Below are positions 15,430 to 23,401 of a DNA stretch of 26,800 nt, one piece after another (position 1 is the stretch's first letter; each line of letters starts with the position of its first letter). The stretch is taken from assembly GCA_964408945.1 (NCBI GenBank), contig CAYPBJ010000032.1, positions 1 to 26,800 on the forward strand. The letters run 5' to 3'. The notes below the pieces were generated by a model. It had not been told where the DNA came from. It was given only the letters and a program-made list of their open reading frames with translations, and ran no database searches. Source of the stretch: VMCP01 sp964408945. Lineage in GTDB: Bacteria > Bacteroidota > Bacteroidia > NS11-12g > UBA955. A program made the position numbers and the translations under genes.

Positions 15430-17029
15430 CGTTCTTCATTGCCGCTGCTACAAAGGCAACAAACAATGGGTGCGGATTTTCAACGGTGCTTTTTAGTTCG
15501 GGGTGAAATTGTACGCCCACAAACCATGGGTGGTTTTCGGCCTCTACCACTTCAGCTAAACCGGTTTGAGGATTGGTACCGGTGATTTTCATGCCGGCAT
15601 TTTGAATGGCGTCTTTGAAGTTGTTGTTGAACTCGTAACGGTGTCTGTGTCTTTCGGAAATCTTGGTTTTACCGTAGGCTTTTGCAGCGTGGCTTCCCTT
15701 GATCAATTCACAATCGTAGGCGCCCAAACGCATGGTTCCACCGTAATTGGTGATCTTCTTTTGCTCTTCCATCAGGTCAATAACCGCATTTGGGGTATCA
15801 GACATTTCCGATGAATGTGCATCCGATATTCCTGCCATATTACGGGCAAACTCGATGACGCTTATTTGCATCCCCAAACAAATCCCAAAGAATGGAACCT
15901 TATTTTCACGGGCGTATTTTACGGCCAACACTTTTCCTTCAATGCCGCGGTTTCCGAATCCAGGAGCGACTAATATCCCTTGATATCCTGAAAGTTTAGA
16001 TGCCACATTCTCTTCGGTTAGAAATTCTGAATGAATGTAGGTCACTTTCACTTCGCACTCGTTCGCTGCTCCAGCATGGATGAACGACTCGTTGATGGAT
16101 TTATAGGCATCGGGAAGTTCCACATACTTACCTACCAAAGCGATTTTTACTTCCGACTTGGGATGTTCCAAACGGAATAAAAAGTTAGACCATTGGCTCA
16201 ATTCTGGTTCTTGTGTGGACTTTAATTTCAGTTTATTGAGGACAACTTTATCGAGTTTTTCCTTAAGCATGGCCATAGGAACCTCATAAATGGTACTCAA
16301 ATCACGAGCTTCGATTACTGCATTTCCTTGAACGTTGCAGAATAAAGCCAACTTCTTTTTCAAATCTGCTCCCAAAGACTGCTCCGTTCTCAAAACCAAC
16401 ACATCGGGTTGAACGCCCAATTCCAACAAACTTTTCACTGAGTGCTGAGTGGGTTTGGTTTTCAATTCACCTGCGGCTTTTAGGAATGGAACCAAGGTCA
16501 AATGCACCACGCAGGCGTTAGATTCCCCAAGCTCCCAGATCAATTGTCGCATAGATTCTATGTATGGTAGCGACTCAATATCTCCAACGGTACCACCAAT
16601 TTCGGTGATCACGATGTCAAATTCCCCCGATTCGCCCAACAATTTCATTCTTCGTTTGATTTCATCGGTGATATGGGGAATTACTTGTACGGTTTTACCC
16701 AGATAAGCGCCTTTGCGTTCGTTTTCAATGACGGTCAGATACACTCTTCCGGTAGTAACGTTGTTCGCTTGGCTTGTAGGGACATTTAAAAATCTCTCGT
16801 AATGTCCAAGGTCAAGATCGGTCTCCGCACCGTCTTCGGTAACGTAACATTCTCCGTGTTCGTAGGGATTCAATGTACCCGGATCAACGTTGATGTATGG
16901 ATCAAACTTTTGGATGGTAGCGCGATAGCCACGGGCTTGAAGAAGTTTGGCAAGTGATGCAGCAATGATGCCTTTTCCGAGGGAAGATGTTACCCCGCCC
17001 GTAACAAAAATGAACTTAGTTTGACTCAT
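15430..17029 (-). CDS. pyrG: CTP synthase, last residues lost in gap
   Basis: Residues 1-533 of CTP synthase, which aminates UTP to CTP using ATP and glutamine. The N-terminal synthetase domain starts FIFVTGGVTSSLGKGI (P-loop) and contains KFDPYINVDPGTLNPYEHGE. The C-terminal class I glutamine amidotransferase domain has the nucleophile C384 in FFGICLGMQ, and H509 and E511 in VQFHPELKS. The family is usually about 535-550 residues, so only a few are missing in the gap after HPLFVAFVAAAMKN. I chose the ATG at 17029 (MSQTKFIF) over one 24 bp upstream, because it begins directly before the first strand and 21 nt after the -7 box. Confidence 0.97.
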
Positions 17030-17050
17030 GAAATGTGTAGTTACGGGATG

Positions 17051-17058
17051 CAAAATTA
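17051..17058 (-). promoter_or_regulatory. -7 promoter box of pyrG
   Basis: CAAAATTA on the plus strand is TAATTTTG on the coding strand, a full TAnnTTTG match, 21 nt before the pyrG ATG. A candidate TTG sits 25 bp further upstream (CAA at 17084-17086), slightly farther than usual. Confidence 0.6.
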
Positions 17059-17110
17059 GCTAAATGTTGTTGGTAGTTAAAAACAAAAGGAGGTGAGTTT
17101 TCAACAATGT

Positions 17111-17257
17111 AGTCCGTGGTCCGAAGTCCGTAGTCCGTGGTCCGCAGTCCGTGGTCCGTAGTCCGTGGTCCGTAGTCCGTAGTCCGTAGTCCGGCACCCG
17201 GCACCCGCTACCTGAAGCCTGATACCCGCTACCCGCTACCCGCTTCCCGCTACCAAC
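17111..17257. repeat. Heptamer tandem-repeat tract, 21 units
   Basis: Exactly 21 consecutive 7-bp units with no slip in register. The first twelve are AGTCCGT/GGTCCGT types; they then change through CACCCGG and CACCCGC to TACCTGA, TACCCGC, TTCCCGC and TACCAAC. The tract fills the gap between pyrG and the upstream endonuclease gene and contains the latter's TAG stop at its end (17250-17252). The minus strand is open across the AGTCCGT part, while the plus strand carries TAG. Confidence 0.95.
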
Positions 17258-18263
17258 TAAAATCAACAAAAACAGGTAAATGGTCTGAATAGCCGTTTAA
17301 GTAGGTGCGGCCGCCGAAGGTGCGCAAGGGGTAGCCCTGAAATTTTCCATCTTGTTGGAGAAGCCACGAGCGGTTGAATATTTGAATTTGTGGGATAGGA
17401 TTTTCTGGGCCCAAATGGTACAATGAACGACTCACAATGATTTGATCAAACATGTCCCAACGACCGTTGTACTTGAGAGTACCGGTTTCGGGTTGGCCCA
17501 AACGATGAAGGAAAGCAAGGTTAATCTTGTTTGCCTGCTCGTCAGAAGCGCCAAGTATGTAGCGCATGCTTGAGTCTTCGGGATTGTCGTTGAAATCGCC
17601 AACGGCCACCCAATTTTTCATGTTGGGACGTGCATCGATGTAATCTCTCAGAGTTTTAGCAGCATTGAATCTGAGAGGTCTGCTCGACTGCTCACCTCCG
17701 CTTCTGGACGGCCAATGATTCACAAAAACGGATACCTCCGATTTGCCATTTTTCAAAGTCGCCATCAATATGTGTCGAGTCGGTTTCTCGGGGTTGCCGG
17801 TAGATACCCAAAGTGTGTCAGACGCCGAAAGCATCCATTGCGATGACTTGATCACCGCCACGTCTATTCCGCGTTTATCTGGGGATTCGAAATGCACCAC
17901 ATCCGCTTTGATTTTGGTTAACCATGTGGATGTTTTGATTAAATCTATCAAGACTCTTTGGTTTTCAATTTCACAAACACCCAAAATTTGAGGTTGAATG
18001 GAATCGATGACCCGAGCCATATTTTTCAATTTGCTTTGATAACGTTGGGTGTTCCAAGGCTTTTCTGAGGTGGGAAGATATTCAGAATCATCGTTGGGGC
18101 CATCAATGGTGTCAAATAGGTTTTCAAGGTTGTAAAACGCTAATCGAAAAGTAGTTAAACCTGTCTTTGACGGGGTCAATCCGGGTGCGGTTTGGTTCTT
18201 GGGGGACCCGCATGCCGACAAAATAGAAATGGCAATTAATGCAAAACTTATGCGTTTAAACAT
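17250..18263 (-). CDS. Endonuclease/exonuclease/phosphatase family lipoprotein
   Basis: A 337-residue protein of the EEP (DNase I-like) fold. Metal-binding and catalytic motifs are in order: YNLENLFD (44-51), CEIEN (97-101), NHWPSRSGG (182-190), GDFND (222-226) and SDHLP (326-330). The N-terminus is a lipoprotein signal with lipobox L-S-A-C (Cys18), so it is anchored in the envelope and probably acts on extracellular or periplasmic nucleic acid or phosphoesters. The ATG at 18263 fits both the signal peptide and a TACCTTTG box 5 nt upstream. The last residues (Ser-Trp) and the TAG stop come from the start of the heptamer-repeat tract, so the C-terminus may have been trimmed or reset there. Confidence 0.92.
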   Translation of the reverse strand: MFKRISFALIAISILSACGSPKNQTAPGLTPSKTGLTTFRLAFYNLENLFDTIDGPNDDSEYLPTSEKPWNTQRYQSKLKNMARVIDSIQPQILGVCEIENQRVLIDLIKTSTWLTKIKADVVHFESPDKRGIDVAVIKSSQWMLSASDTLWVSTGNPEKPTRHILMATLKNGKSEVSVFVNHWPSRSGGEQSSRPLRFNAAKTLRDYIDARPNMKNWVAVGDFNDNPEDSSMRYILGASDEQANKINLAFLHRLGQPETGTLKYNGRWDMFDQIIVSRSLYHLGPENPIPQIQIFNRSWLLQQDGKFQGYPLRTFGGRTYLNGYSDHLPVFVDFSW

Positions 18264-18268
18264 ACGTT

Positions 18269-18290
18269 CAAAGGTAAATGTTGTATTTTG
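18269..18290. promoter_or_regulatory. Divergent promoter boxes (endonuclease gene / AAA+ gene)
   Basis: CAAAGGTA (18269-18276) is TACCTTTG on the minus strand, a full -7 match ending 5 nt before the endonuclease ATG. TATTTTG (18284-18290) on the plus strand is one base short of consensus and ends 7 nt before the AAA+ ATG. Both predict very short or absent leaders. Confidence 0.55.
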
Positions 18291-18297
18291 CAATTGA

Positions 18298-19988
18298 ATG
18301 AAAAAGAGTAAAAATGTTGCCGTTATTTTGGCATTACTTACTGGATTTATTGGCGGACACCGATTTTACCTTGGGCAACCATTGGTTGCAGTCATATACA
18401 TTGCTACCCTTATTTTGGGTTGGAAAGTCCCTACTGTTTTGGCATTCTATGCCTTATTTCTGGGGATTGATTTTCTGATTTTGCTGTTTTCATCTGAGGA
18501 TTCTTTTAATAAGGAGCACAATAAAAGCATCCAACAAACAGAAACCGATTCGACTCAATATCACAGTGTTTCGCCGACGTCTTATGTGAACGTCAAAGAA
18601 TATATATCCCAAGAAATATTAAATATGCTCAAAGAAACCAACCAAGAATTGGTTCAACTTTGGGACACTCTTCGAACCGACGAGGCCATTTTAGAGCAAT
18701 TCAAAGCAAGCAAAGTCAACGAAGAGGGATTCAAATCATGCTATCTCCACGATATAATTAAGGTGGCTCAACTGGTAAAAGGCGGTGAATTTCGGGGGAA
18801 TTCCATAGAAGGCATCACCACCCTATTGGCCTCGCAAAACCTCATCAACAATACTCATGAAATGTACATTGATAAAGATGTTCATGAAATCAATTCCCTG
18901 CTCAGCCAATTATCATTGAAAGGGGTGATGGATAGCTTGAATGCGCTTACCGCCAATGGAAATCCTATGAAAATTGATTTCAGCATCAATGAAAGTCCCA
19001 AGGAAAAAGTATTCTCAGATTTGGCCTTTCCCGCTTTGTTGAAATTGATGGACTCAAAACTCTTCGATCAATATGCTGCAACGCTCTACCGATTTGGGGT
19101 AATTGTATCAAAATCAGACGGAAAATCGTCTAAGGCAGAAGAAGATAGGCTGGCGAAGATTTACCAATTGCTTCATCAACCACTGCCCGAAAAAGTAAAT
19201 AAATCATTGAAAATCAACGAACAAAAATCCAACGAAACCCTCGACGAAGTGCTCACTGAATTGCGCGGACTGATTGCCCTAGATTCGGTGAAAGAGGAAA
19301 TTGAAACGCTCGTGAACTTTGTGAGAATCCAATTGGAACGAGAAAAACAGGGGCTCAAAACCACTCCCATCTCCTATCACATGGTCTTCACCGGCAACCC
19401 CGGAACTGGAAAAACCACGGTGGCGAGAATGGTTGCTAAAATCTACAAACATTTGGGTGTTTTGCAACGCGGACATTTGGTTGAAACCGACCGAAGCGGA
19501 CTGATTGCTGAATACGCCGGGCAAACTGCCATCAAAACCAACAAAACCATTGACGAAGCCCTTGACGGCATTCTGTTCATTGACGAAGCCTACGCCTTGG
19601 TTGGCGAAGGACAAGATTCCTACGGAAACGAAGCCGTTGCCACTTTGATCAAGCGCATGGAAGACGACCGCGGCCGGTTGGTGGTCATTCTTGCGGGATA
19701 TTCTCAAGACATGCTAGACTTTTTGGAAACCAACCCCGGCTTCAAGTCGCGCATCAATCGCTACATCGACTTCGCCGACTACGAATCGAAATCAATGCTC
19801 GAAATATTCGAGTCCCTCTGCAAAAAATCGCAGTACCTTTTAGGTCCCGGCGTAAAGGAAAAGCTGGCCGCCCATTTTGAAAATGCCTACCAAAACCGCG
19901 ACAAAACCTTCGGTAACGGTCGTTTTGTGCGAAATACTTTCGAAAAGGTTCTTGAAAATCAAGCCAATCGCGTCTCAAAAGAGAAACA
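18298..19988 (+). CDS. TM2 - TerB-like - CbxX/CfqX AAA+ ATPase, 3' end lost in gap
   Basis: The first 563 residues are visible. An N-terminal TM2 domain (about 5-65) has two membrane helices around GGHRFYLGQ. A helical linker follows (about 70-240). A TerB-like segment (about 245-295) contains YRFGVIVSKSDGKSSKAEEDRLAKI. The C-terminal CbxX/CfqX-type AAA+ domain starts at about 318: Walker A GNPGTGKT (366-373), AEYAGQTAIKT, Walker B ILFIDEAYAL (425-434), and FKSRINR as a likely arginine finger. CbxX-type ATPases remodel Rubisco or serve type VII secretion (EccA); neither partner is present here. A membrane-tethered remodelling ATPase is the safest description. The true stop codon lies in the gap, and the DYRLSTM-type tail read past it comes from repeat DNA. 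Confidence 0.88.
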
Positions 19989-20088
19989 NNNNNNNNNNNN
20001 NNNNNNNNNNNNNNNNNNNNNNNNNNNNNNNNNNNNNNNNNNNNNNNNNNNNNNNNNNNNNNNNNNNNNNNNNNNNNNNNNNNNNNNN
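19989..20088. other. Assembly gap (100 N)
   Basis: Exactly 100 N between the AAA+ gene and the heptamer tract. Contig breakage inside the tandem repeats is the likely cause, so the tract is probably longer than shown. Confidence 1.
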
Positions 20089-20186
20089 GACTATCGACTA
20101 TCGACTATGGACTATCGACTATCGACTATGGACTATCGACTATCGACTATGGACTATCGACTATCGACTATGGACTATCGACTATA
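20089..20186. repeat. Heptamer tract with a 21-bp higher-order unit
   Basis: Four perfect copies of GACTATC-GACTATC-GACTATG, followed by GACTATC and GACTATA, all in register. The identity between copies points to recent expansion. The plus strand is open in all frames (translating as repeated DYRLSTM). The minus strand has TAG in every heptamer, one of which is the guaB stop (20175-20177). Confidence 0.97.
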
Positions 20187-21644
20187 ATTCGGTGCCTCGC
20201 GGGTGATGGCGATGTCGTGGGGGTGGCTTTCGCGCATGCCTGCGTTGGTGATGCGAACGAAGCCTGATTTTTGGAGTTCGGTCATGTTGGGGGCGCCGCA
20301 ATAGCCCATTCCGGCGCGGATGCCGCCCACCAATTGGTAAACTACCTCAGATAAATGTCCTTTATAAGCAACGGTGCCAACAATTCCTTCGGGAACGAGT
20401 TTGGCAACTTCGTCTTCTGCGTCTTGGAAATAACGGTCTTTGGAGCCGTCTTTCATGGCCTCGATACTACCCATTCCGCGGTACGACTTGACTTTACGTC
20501 CATCGAAAAAAGAAGTCTCGCCGGGAGATTCTTCGGTACCTGCGAACAAACCGCCCGCCATGATGGTGTTTGCGCCAGCCACTAAGGCTTTCACGATATC
20601 GCCGGAATAGCGAATTCCACCGTCTGCAATGACGGGAACGCCAGTACCTTCAAGGGCTTGGGCCGCTTCCATGACCGCGGTCAACTGGGGCATTCCAATA
20701 CCGGCAATGATGCGCGTGGTGCAGATAGAACCAGGTCCTACGCCCACTTTGACAGCGTCTGCGCCGGCTTCGGCAAGGGCTTTTGCAGCTTCGCCGGTGG
20801 CAATGTTTCCGGCAATGATTTGCAACTGAGGATATTTTGATTTGACCTCGCGCACTTGATTGATGACCCCTTGCGAATGTCCGTGAGCGGTGTCAATGGC
20901 TACCACGTCAACGCCAGCTTTCACTAGGGCATCAACGCGATCCATGGTATCGGGGGTTACGCCAACTGCGGCTCCTACGAGCAATCTGCCGTGGGCGTCT
21001 TTTACTGCTTTGGGATAATTTTTTACTTTTTGGATGTCTTTGAAGGTGATCAACCCGTGCAGAATTTGATTTTCATCAACGATGGGCAATTTTTCAATTT
21101 TATGTTTCTCGAGGATGTCTTGCGCTCCTTTGAGATCGGTACCGTGGGGTGCGGTGATGAGATTCTGGGTGGTCATCACTTGAGACACTTTCTTAGAAAG
21201 GTCTTTTTCGAAACGAAGATCGCGATTGGTGATGATGCCTTGCAATTGATTTTTGGCATTCACCACGGGAATACCGCCAATTTTATGCTCCTTCATCAAT
21301 TGAACGGCTTCGGCCAAAGTAGCTTCAGGATATAAAGTTACGGGATCGAGAATCATTCCGCTTTCTGAACGCTTCACCTTCTTCACTTCGGCGGCTTGTT
21401 GCGCAATGGTCAAATTCTTGTGGATGATTCCAATTCCGCCTTCTCGCGCCATGGCAATAGCCAAACGGCTTTCGGTTACGGTATCCATAGCAGCAGCTAC
21501 GATGGGAATATTCAAACGAAGATTCTTGGTAAACTGGGTGCTGGTATCTACATCGCGTGGAAGTACTTGCGAATGTCTGGGGATAACAAGAACATCATCA
21601 AATGTGAGTCCTTCGAGAATGATTTTGGATGTATTTTGACTCAT
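20175..21644 (-). CDS. guaB: Inosine-5'-monophosphate dehydrogenase
   Basis: A 489-residue IMPDH, which converts IMP to XMP, the committed step to GMP. The barrel begins LTFDDVLVIPRHSQVLPRDVD. A pair of CBS domains is inserted at about 97-205. The catalytic loop is GPGSICTTRI, with the nucleophile at C308. The flap YRGMGSIEAM and the C-terminal SHPHDIAITREAPNY are present. The last Ser-Arg and the TAG stop are encoded by the heptamer repeat, right after the family's usual end EAPNY. The start ATG at 21644 lies about 37 nt after a TATCTTTG box. It is divergent from the OsmC-like gene. Confidence 0.98.
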   Translation of the reverse strand: MSQNTSKIILEGLTFDDVLVIPRHSQVLPRDVDTSTQFTKNLRLNIPIVAAAMDTVTESRLAIAMAREGGIGIIHKNLTIAQQAAEVKKVKRSESGMILDPVTLYPEATLAEAVQLMKEHKIGGIPVVNAKNQLQGIITNRDLRFEKDLSKKVSQVMTTQNLITAPHGTDLKGAQDILEKHKIEKLPIVDENQILHGLITFKDIQKVKNYPKAVKDAHGRLLVGAAVGVTPDTMDRVDALVKAGVDVVAIDTAHGHSQGVINQVREVKSKYPQLQIIAGNIATGEAAKALAEAGADAVKVGVGPGSICTTRIIAGIGMPQLTAVMEAAQALEGTGVPVIADGGIRYSGDIVKALVAGANTIMAGGLFAGTEESPGETSFFDGRKVKSYRGMGSIEAMKDGSKDRYFQDAEDEVAKLVPEGIVGTVAYKGHLSEVVYQLVGGIRAGMGYCGAPNMTELQKSGFVRITNAGMRESHPHDIAITREAPNYSR

Positions 21645-21680
21645 GGCAAATAACGAAAAGTGAAGTGGTTATTTGCGGTG

Positions 21681-21718
21681 CAAAGATAGTGAATTTTTAC
21701 TGATATATCGTAGTTTTG
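21681..21718. promoter_or_regulatory. Divergent promoter boxes (guaB / OsmC-like gene)
   Basis: CAAAGATA (21681-21688) is TATCTTTG on the minus strand for guaB. TAGTTTTG (21711-21718) is a full TAnnTTTG match on the plus strand, 10 nt before the OsmC-like ATG. No convincing -33 TTG was found for either. Confidence 0.6.
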
Positions 21719-21728
21719 AATCAAAATC

Positions 21729-22148
21729 ATGGGAAAATTCATTACTACTTATTTGGGGGAACTTAGATGTGAGAACCTGCACGAGCAAAGCGGCACTAAA
21801 ATATTGACTGACGCGCCTACGGACAACCAGGGCAAGGGATCGGCGTTTTCGCCCACCGATTTATGTGCATTGAGTCTGACCACGTGCATCATCACTACCA
21901 TGGGCATATACGCGCAGTTGAAGGAATTCAGCATTGCATCTATATCGGCCGATACTTACAAGATCATGCAAAGCAATCCGCGCATGATATCTAAGATCAA
22001 GATTGACCTTCGCATAGAACTGGGGGCAGACGCCACTGACCTCAACCAAGAGGGACTTTCACGCATTGTGAATAGCTGTCCGGTATCCAAAAGCCTTCAC
22101 CCTGACATTGAACAAGAGGTAACGATAGAGTTTGTTTCAAGGGGTTAA
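21729..22148 (+). CDS. OsmC family protein
   Basis: A 139-residue OsmC/Ohr-fold protein of the type that reduces organic peroxides through two conserved cysteines. C53 in SLTTCIITTMGIYA sits at the start of the long central helix, and C117 is in the NSCPVSKSLHP motif, both at the expected positions. The N-terminal strands contain TDAPTDNQGKGSAFSPTDL, the usual lead-in to the helix. It is of the YhfA-like short type, not the stress-inducible Ohr type, judged only by overall pattern. The start at 21729 is supported by a promoter box 10 nt upstream. A RhuM-Fic gene follows 16 bp downstream but looks unrelated in composition. Confidence 0.9.
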   Translation: MGKFITTYLGELRCENLHEQSGTKILTDAPTDNQGKGSAFSPTDLCALSLTTCIITTMGIYAQLKEFSIASISADTYKIMQSNPRMISKIKIDLRIELGADATDLNQEGLSRIVNSCPVSKSLHPDIEQEVTIEFVSRG

Positions 22149-22164
22149 TTTGGATGGCGAAATC

Positions 22165-23121
22165 ATGACGAATCAAATTGAAATATTTCAAAGCATTGAT
22201 GGAATTGAGCTGAATGTGCAGTTTACAAAAGAAACTGTTTGGTTAAGTCAGGACCAATTATCTGTTTTATTTGCTCGAGATCAGTCTGTTATTTCTAGGC
22301 ATTTGGCTAATGTATTCAAAGAAGGAGAATTGACAAAAGAAAGTAATATGCAAAAAATGCATATTACTAATGCTGATAAACCGGTCATATTTTATAGTCT
22401 AGATGTTATAATTTCTGTAGGATACCGAGTTAAATCAATTCGCGGAACTCAATTCCGCCAATGGGCTACCAAAAGATTGAAAGACTACCTCGTTGAAGGG
22501 GTTGCTATCAATGAGAAACGACTAGAGCAGAAAAACAAGGAAATAAAAGTACTACACGATGGAATTAGAATTTTAAGCAGAGCCATTGAAGATCAAGCAG
22601 CAAATAATCAAAGCTTTGCTTGGTTGCATCAGTTTAGCGTAGGATTGAAATTACTCGATGATTATGACCATGAGTCACTAGACGCAAAAGGGTATCATAC
22701 ATCGAATGCGGAGTACCCTGCTATGGCAGAATACATGGAATTGGTTGATCAAATGCGAATAGAATTCAATTCTGATGTGTTTGGAAAAGAGAAAGATGGT
22801 GGATTCGACAGCGCTATAAATTTAATAAAACAAGGCTTTGGTGAAAGCGACGTGTATCCTTCAATTGAAGAAAAGGCTGCCATGTTACTTTATTTAGTGG
22901 TAAAGAATCATGCATTTGTAGATGGAAATAAGCGAATTGCTGCTGCATGTTTCTTGCTGTTTTTAGAACGAAACGGCATCTTGTTTAATTCTACCGGTGA
23001 AACCATTATTAGTAATGAAGCTCTAGCAAGCTTAACACTTTTTGTGGCAGCTAGTCAAGCAGACGAAATGGAAACGGTTAAGAAATTATTGATCAGTATA
23101 CTTAATAGAAATTCGAAATAA
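22165..23121 (+). CDS. RhuM-family protein with C-terminal Fic/Doc domain
   Basis: A 318-residue protein of the RhuM/Fic type common in Bacteroidota. The N-terminal half (about 1-115) is RhuM-like: VWLSQDQLSVLFARDQSVISRHLANVF resembles a helix-turn-helix, followed by SLDVIISVGYRVKSIRGTQFRQWATKRL. A charged helix (115-145) links to a Fic fold with the motif HAFVDGNKR (249-257). The Lys in GNKR is the Doc-type variant rather than the AMPylating GNGR form, so phosphorylation of a target such as EF-Tu is conceivable but unproven. I chose the ATG at 22165; a TTG 33 bp upstream would overlap the OsmC-like gene. No separate antitoxin gene is adjacent. The sequence is AT-richer than neighbouring core genes, suggesting acquisition. 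Confidence 0.9.
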   Translation: MTNQIEIFQSIDGIELNVQFTKETVWLSQDQLSVLFARDQSVISRHLANVFKEGELTKESNMQKMHITNADKPVIFYSLDVIISVGYRVKSIRGTQFRQWATKRLKDYLVEGVAINEKRLEQKNKEIKVLHDGIRILSRAIEDQAANNQSFAWLHQFSVGLKLLDDYDHESLDAKGYHTSNAEYPAMAEYMELVDQMRIEFNSDVFGKEKDGGFDSAINLIKQGFGESDVYPSIEEKAAMLLYLVVKNHAFVDGNKRIAAACFLLFLERNGILFNSTGETIISNEALASLTLFVAASQADEMETVKKLLISILNRNSK

Positions 23122-23191
23122 TTGGATCAAAAAAACACCGAATACTGCTATCTAGTTTTCATCCCATTAAACAAACATAAAACAGAAGACG

Positions 23192-23199
23192 TATATTTG
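23192..23199 (+). promoter_or_regulatory. -7 promoter box of tRNA-Ala
   Basis: TATATTTG followed by CAGTCC, a full TAnnTTTG match, lies 10 nt before the tRNA 5' end. Confidence 0.7.
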
Positions 23200-23207
23200 C
23201 AGTCCGA

Positions 23208-23284
<77 letters not shown>

Positions 23285-23295
23285 CCAAAAACAAC

Positions 23296-23323
23296 AAAGC
23301 CTCAGAGAAATCTGGGGCTTTTT
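23296..23323 (+). terminator. Rho-independent terminator after tRNA-Ala
   Basis: An 11-bp stem, AAAGCCTCAGA with TCTGGGGCTTT (one G-U pair), has a GAAA tetraloop and runs into a T tract. It lies 12 bp past the tRNA end. Confidence 0.85.
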
Positions 23324-23388
23324 CAATTTGGGCGGTTTACGTATAGTTTACATTTAAACAGGTGTTTTTTCAACTCTTTTTTAATTTG

Positions 23389-23396
23389 TATTTTTG
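23389..23396 (+). promoter_or_regulatory. -7 promoter box of the helicase gene
   Basis: TATTTTTG matches TAnnTTTG and ends only 5 nt before the ATG at 23402, predicting a leaderless mRNA. The upstream 60 bp are T-rich, with no TTG at the ideal spacing. Confidence 0.6.
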
Positions 23397-23401
23397 AACA
23401 A

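Noticed and set aside
17016..17269. Minus-strand frames reading TTDYGLRTTDYG repeats upstream of pyrG
   Set aside because: They are translations of the AGTCCGT heptamer tract with no domain or credible start; not called as genes.
20089..20206. Long open frames translating as repeated DYRLSTM or TIDYRLW, joined to the AAA+ gene across the N run
   Set aside because: They arise because GACTATC-type heptamers lack stops on the plus strand; the N run breaks any real continuity. Treated as non-coding repeat.
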